Assembly: GCA_019648995.1 (NCBI GenBank) | Contig: BLXT01000981.1 | Location: 38,033-59,355, forward strand | Direction of reading: 5' to 3' | DNA length: 21,323 bases | DNA from: Plakobranchus ocellatus | Lineage: Eukaryota; Mollusca; Gastropoda; Plakobranchidae | In this document: piece by piece, positions 17,549 to 21,323 of the stretch | Layout of the letters: each line of letters opens with the position of its first letter | Position numbering within the stretch: the first letter of the stretch is position 1 | Translations under genes and position numbers: made by a program | Notes under the pieces: generated by a model | The model's input: the letters and a program-made list of their open reading frames with translations, nothing else | Databases searched by the model: none | What the model was told of the DNA's origin: nothing

Positions 17549-19271
17549 ACAAAATAAAATCCACTACACTGTTATTGATACAAGATTTAACATGTACAAG
17601 AGATGAGATTAATGTTTTAAAAAGTTACAAACAGTCATTTGTCAAAGCATACATTTATAAAAGTGGATGAATTTTCGTATATGATTACTTACAAATGAAA
17701 AAAATTTTATGACCAGAGAATTAATTGACAGTTTGGTATTAATCATCTGGTAAGTTTTGCGTTTAAAAACATTGCAGGATATTTATAATGATAGTAGCGC
17801 AGCAATGGTGCATGTGCAAATAACAAAAATTTGGTGAGCATGTTGGGAAGGATGACATTACAAGGAGCTAAACTTTGCACTAATGACAATTTCCAGCATC
17901 AATCTCTGACAGAGCACAAAAAGGCACTCATCATTTTTCACTCATATGATTTCAGAATTTTTGTGAAATAGAGGAGAGGAGAAAAGAAAAATTAGGAAAA
18001 GCTGCATAGGCTTGGACTCTTTTTCTCATTCAGTTTAACAAAACTTAACATGCATAGATTTTATTGTTTAAAATGCTGCTGAAAAAGATAAAACCCCAAT
18101 ACATCATAAAAATATGTAAGCTACAGAAATTATCCTGTCTGAACTGCCTAAAAACACATAGAAAAAAAAATAAAAAGTCACGAGGATAGCTTCACTTTGG
18201 ATTTTCAATGCTCTAATTAAAAAAAAAATTTTTTTATATAGATATCCTTTGGAATACATCAATTAATCATAAGCCTATATCAGTATGTAAACCTGCAATA
18301 ATCACTCGATGAGGAAAAGAGTCAGAATTGTAAAAGCTAGATGTTCGAGAAATAAAGCAATCTAAATTTGGAGCTTACAAGATCTTCTTTCCATCCCCTT
18401 CCCTAAAGTGAAAAGTTAAAATCATCCATTTTCTCGCTTCAACATGAGCAGAACAATTAATAAAACAATATAATTAAAAAAAAAAAAGCATCTCTGATAA
18501 TATCATTTGTAAGATCTAAAACACATGGAAAAATAAACATTAAACTGAATAGACAAATTTGCTAAAAATCCATGCCCATTTTTAGCATTAATCAATAAAA
18601 CGAAAAAAAAAATCAACTGCACATTTATAAAAGCAACTGACTTTTGTCTCGACTTTCACAACTTTTTTGTTTTCAGTAAATTGAAACACTTGCATCTTAA
18701 AGACATCTATAAAAGGTAAGACGTGCTCTTTGTCACATTTGAGTGTACAAAAAGCAACACAATAAAAATCGAATAAAAAAAAAAAATACAAAGAAAACAG
18801 ATTTGAAATACAATCTATATATATGCCTACTATATGAAATTATTGAAAAAAGCTTGAACCAACACTGTGCTAATATAATAAAGAAGCATAATTCAAGATG
18901 TTTGGGTAGCTAAGCAGGACAAAATAAAAGTACCAAAAGTATTCAATATATATAACTTTTGTTGTATATATAACCATTTCAACAAATTAACAGTATTGGA
19001 CACAAAATAAGAAGTACAACACTGTCATGCAAAAGTGATGTAAAATGTCTCAACTTCCCACCCTTGATCAACCATGTACAGAGAATACCTGCTTCCTGGA
19101 CACAAAAAAAACGAAACAAAAAAAAAAAAACAGCTTCATAAGACAAAACTAAGATTGAAAAAAATCACCTTAACACAATATCAAATTACTTTCATGTAAA
19201 CATTTCTAAAAACAAACAAAAAAGAAGAAAAAAAAAATGAGAAAACTGTTGAGTGCTCTTTGTTTATACAC

Positions 19272-19500
19272 CCCTGTTGATGATGCCCAGGAAACATAAG
19301 TTATACTTATTTTCATCCCGCCCTCTCTCATTGTTAGAGTCAATCTAAATTGACGTTGCTTATTTTTTTCCCCCAAACAAATGAACATCTTCCATACAAG
19401 CCCTGTTGATGATGCCCAAGAAACACAAGTTATGCCTAATTTCATCCCACCCTCTCTCACTATTAGCCAGATCATAAATAACATTATTTTTTTTCCCACC
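19272..19500. repeat. Two-copy tandem duplication, period 129 bp
   Basis: CCCTGTTGATGATGCCC begins at 19272 and again at 19401. Both copies continue with (A/G)GAAACA(T/C)AAGTTAT, TTTCATCCC, CCCTCTCTCA and a T-rich, C-rich end. Divergence is moderate. The long minus-strand open frame here (19206-19538) is an artefact of the repeat. Confidence 0.9.
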
Positions 19501-19560
19501 AACTTCCACTTAAAACCATGAGTACATGCTGCCTTCAAGCTTTTTCAGGCCCCTGCCTAT

Positions 19561-19784
19561 TCAATGAACAGGGCTGGGATTTTCAGGCTTGGGCACATGA
19601 TTTCCTGAATCTGGTACACTGTGGGCTGTGGTCAAAATTGCTCCTCCATGAGATACAGCGGGATGATCAGTTGTTGAGTGAATTGCAACGGCTGCAACAG
19701 CAGGGTTGAAGCCAGGGTATCCTGCAGCACCATTCAAATTGTCAGCAAAAGGGCCTCCAGGGGGGTATGGATATCGCACAGAGC
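19561..19784 (-). CDS. Probable last coding exon of a CtBP-like corepressor gene
   Basis: On the minus strand, after a pyrimidine-rich acceptor (CTCTTTCTTTCATAAAG), a 73-codon frame opens in phase 1 and ends in TGA at 19563-19561. It reads SVRYPYPPGG, PFADNLNGAAGYPGFNPAVA, AVAIHSTTDHPAVSHGG, AILTTAHSVPDSGNHVPK and PENPSPVH. LNGAA-YP..., SHG..., AHSVP and a Lys-Pro near the end echo the disordered tail of animal CtBP (human LNGAAYRYPPGVVGVAP...SHGLPPVAHPP...). CtBP is an NAD(H)-binding transcriptional corepressor. The catalytic D2-hydroxyacid dehydrogenase-like domain would lie upstream, outside the window or in exons not found here. Composition is clearly protein-like compared with its surroundings. 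The tail could belong to another Pro/Ala-rich nuclear protein, so no symbol is given. Confidence 0.55.
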
Positions 19785-21125
19785 CTTTATGAAAGAAAGA
19801 GTGATAACAAAGACGGCTAGCAATGGCTTTCATACAGCTCCTAAGAAAATCACTGAGCTTTTGTCCTTCCCTCACTGTTTCCTTTAGAAGGAGAGGACAA
19901 AGACAAACAACTGAGAAAAAAAACATACATGATTGTGGTGATGATAGAGTTTGTTGGCAATATCAATTATCATATAGGCTAAACAGAAGGCCCACAAAGT
20001 GAGTCGATTTCTGTTTTCTTTTGATCGACTGTAAATGAAAACCATTGATCTCAGGCACGAAAACTACTCATGTCAATACTTCTAATTCTATAGATATACC
20101 ATAGACTTTCTGTTCAATTTTCAAATAAACATTGGAAATTTGCAATTCTTCATTTTAAATTTTTTATTTGAACATAGTGTTGTGGCAAGCAGCTTAACTC
20201 ATTGTGTGGGAGTGCTACACTTATAAATCTAGCTTTATTATGAGATGTATTCTACTTCAAGTTCCTTGGATTAAAAAAAAAGGATAATATTAAACCAACA
20301 GTTTTTAGTGCTTAGCTTAACTAGATATAGACCTATGTTCTTCTTGTAAGGTTCAGAATAAGTAGGCCTAGAACTGGGTTTTCCTTACATTTAGGCCTAT
20401 AACAATTATTTAGCAAAACACAATACGCCTTTCGTGGTATTGATTAGTTCACTCTGGAAGATTTTTTAATTCTTTTATAATATTCAAATTATTTATGTTG
20501 GTAAATCTTGCATGTCAGTGGCAAATGACTCCATATATAGGTTATAAAGAGATATTAATCTGTGACACTTTTATTTCTTTTGCATTTGATGAAGTGTACA
20601 ACAATTTGTGCAAATCCTTTCTTACTATTGGACTTCATCCTTCTCCAGTTATTGCATTTGATCGTAAATTGTTGTTTCAGCTCTACTATTTAAAGGGAGA
20701 AGGTTGCAATTTTGTCTTATTTTTCTCTTACCTTTTATGTTCATACTTAAATTTTTTTTTTTTCTCTTTATTAAATTTATTGTCTTAAACAAAATGACAG
20801 AAAAAATGATGAATCAAGCACTGCAATTGACTGCTTTGAATTTCTTAGTAAAACTAATTTAGTAATGATCTGTTAAAGCATCCTTTCTTAAAGGTTTTAA
20901 AAGATACAGTCTGCGTTTGGACATAACTTTTATTGTTCTACATTTTTTCACATACAATAAATTATTTTTTTCAAATCATAGCATGGTATTTCCAGGTCTT
21001 TGTATTGGAGATAATGTTTTGTCAATGATCTCTGACTAAAAAATTTTAATAAATATTCAAAGCCAATGCTTATCAATGGCCCACACCCACTTTCCTATGA
21101 TATATAATATTAAGTATCAGTGATA
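19785..21125. other. AT-rich region upstream of the CtBP-like exon
   Basis: Presumably intron of the minus-strand gene. I see no second exon. It has a fragment related to the GTCGACT element at 20001-20034 and TAGGCCTA words near 20365-20400. The + strand frame at 20495-20788 is AT-biased and looks like chance. Confidence 0.45.
20001..20034. repeat. Solo fragment related to the GTCGACT element
   Basis: GAGTCGATTT, a T-rich spacer, then TTTTGATCGACTGTA. The arrangement matches the inner part of the left end of the 15280 element (GACTCGATTT, spacer, TTTTGAGTCGATTGTAA at about 15310-15338). Confidence 0.45.
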
Positions 21126-21320
21126 TTATGATATATTGAAAAAAATTGATAACACAATCTCGGCAGTAGGGCTAGGACTAGATCTAGATCTACATTCAGA
21201 TTCATCATCGTCGGAAGAGTCTAGACGTAACCCATCACATTCTCCCTCCTCTACATCAAAATCAATATCATCTCCAACATCATCTACAGGGCTACCCTCA
21301 TCTTCATCTTCTTTATTCAT
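21126..21320 (-). CDS. Acidic open frame, possible N-terminal exon or transposase remnant
   Basis: A 64-codon minus-strand frame starting with ATG at 21320, 3 bases from the window end, so it may extend upstream. It reads MNKEDEDEGSPVDDVGDD, DFDVEEGECDGLRLDSSDDD and ECRSRSSPSPTAE, then drifts into AT-rich codons (LSIFFNIS) before TGA, which suggests a missed donor or decay. The R-S-R-S-x-P-S part is encoded by AGATCT repeats in the same frame as SRARSRPS in the first TTAA element, so a piggyBac-like N-terminus is possible. Alternatively it is an unrelated acidic nuclear protein exon. Confidence 0.35.
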   Translation of the reverse strand: MNKEDEDEGSPVDDVGDDIDFDVEEGECDGLRLDSSDDDESECRSRSSPSPTAEIVLSIFFNIS

Positions 21321-21323
21321 TGA

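Larger units (their letters stand above)
17524..19560 (-). other. Probable long 3' UTR of the CtBP-like gene
   Basis: About 2 kb of AT-rich sequence without open frames follows the stop on the minus strand. It holds the 129-bp-period duplication (19272-19500), a minus-strand AATAAA at 18065-18060, and the repeated 13-mer ACATTTATAAAAG (+ strand, near 17650 and 18623). It may end near the poly(T) at 17524-17548 or at AATAAA motifs further left. The extent is inferred, not demonstrated. Confidence 0.4.

Noticed and set aside
19206..19538. 110-codon minus-strand open frame with repeated VSWASSTG peptide
   Set aside because: The peptide repeat comes from the 129-bp DNA duplication; no start context, splice sites or family resemblance.
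19785..19926. Extension of the CtBP-like frame upstream to MFFFSVVCL
   Set aside because: Composition changes sharply at the acceptor-like site at 19784; the extension is AT-driven and has no similarity to the tail, so it is intron.
20495..20788. 97-codon + strand frame
   Set aside because: Looks protein-like in parts, but has no recognisable motif and ends in a T-run; insufficient support.
1..21323. CRISPR arrays, bacterial operons, rRNA genes, viral genes
   Set aside because: No regular spaced repeats, no ribosome-binding-site-led gene strings and no recognisable rRNA; the spliced PUS1 gene shows this is animal nuclear DNA.

Overview
This is an AT-rich animal genomic window with spliced genes, long introns, GT-AG junctions, AATAAA poly(A) signals, microsatellites and small non-autonomous DNA transposons. 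Frequent AGATCTAGATCT and TAGGCCTA motifs, together with a tRNA-derived SINE, fit a mollusc, perhaps a gastropod. That taxonomic call is inference.

Positions 390-11110, + strand: a PUS1-type (TruA family) tRNA pseudouridine synthase gene. Fourteen coding exons of about 422 codons can be joined in frame from here to a stop at 11052-11054, followed by AATAAA signals. The first exon or exons, with the start codon and the N-terminal strand motif, lie upstream of the window. All core TruA motifs are present: RTDKG with the catalytic Asp, [19 protein letters not shown], and [14 protein letters not shown]. Two splice features stand out. The 5' splice site after the catalytic exon (about 553) lacks the GT. 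Intron 11 (8460-8839) has a textbook U12-type donor, GTATCCTT, and a branch-point-like TTCTTAAC near its acceptor.

Transposons inside the PUS1 introns: two TTAA-flanked elements with terminal inverted repeats (1428-1967 and 6656-7332) look like piggyBac-type MITEs, and both keep remnants that resemble a transposase N-terminus. Two copies of a tRNA-derived SINE lie in opposite orientations (4312-4432 and 7398-7514). A (CT)n(AC)n microsatellite lies at 3357-3460.

Positions 11110-17520: mostly non-coding sequence between two convergent genes. It holds two TA-flanked, roughly 830-850 bp elements of Tc1/mariner-pogo type (11450-12276 and 15280-16126), with stretches where I see no gene.

Positions 17524-19784, - strand: a probable last coding exon (19784-19561) and long 3' UTR of a gene whose C-terminal tail resembles CtBP (C-terminal binding protein). 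The UTR contains a 129-bp-period tandem duplication and borders a 25-nt poly(T). The far right edge (21126-21320, - strand) has an acidic open frame that may be the N-terminus of another piggyBac-like ORF. I found no convincing new biological system. The most useful leads are the odd splice sites, a cryptic 84-nt exon, and the related TTAA elements.
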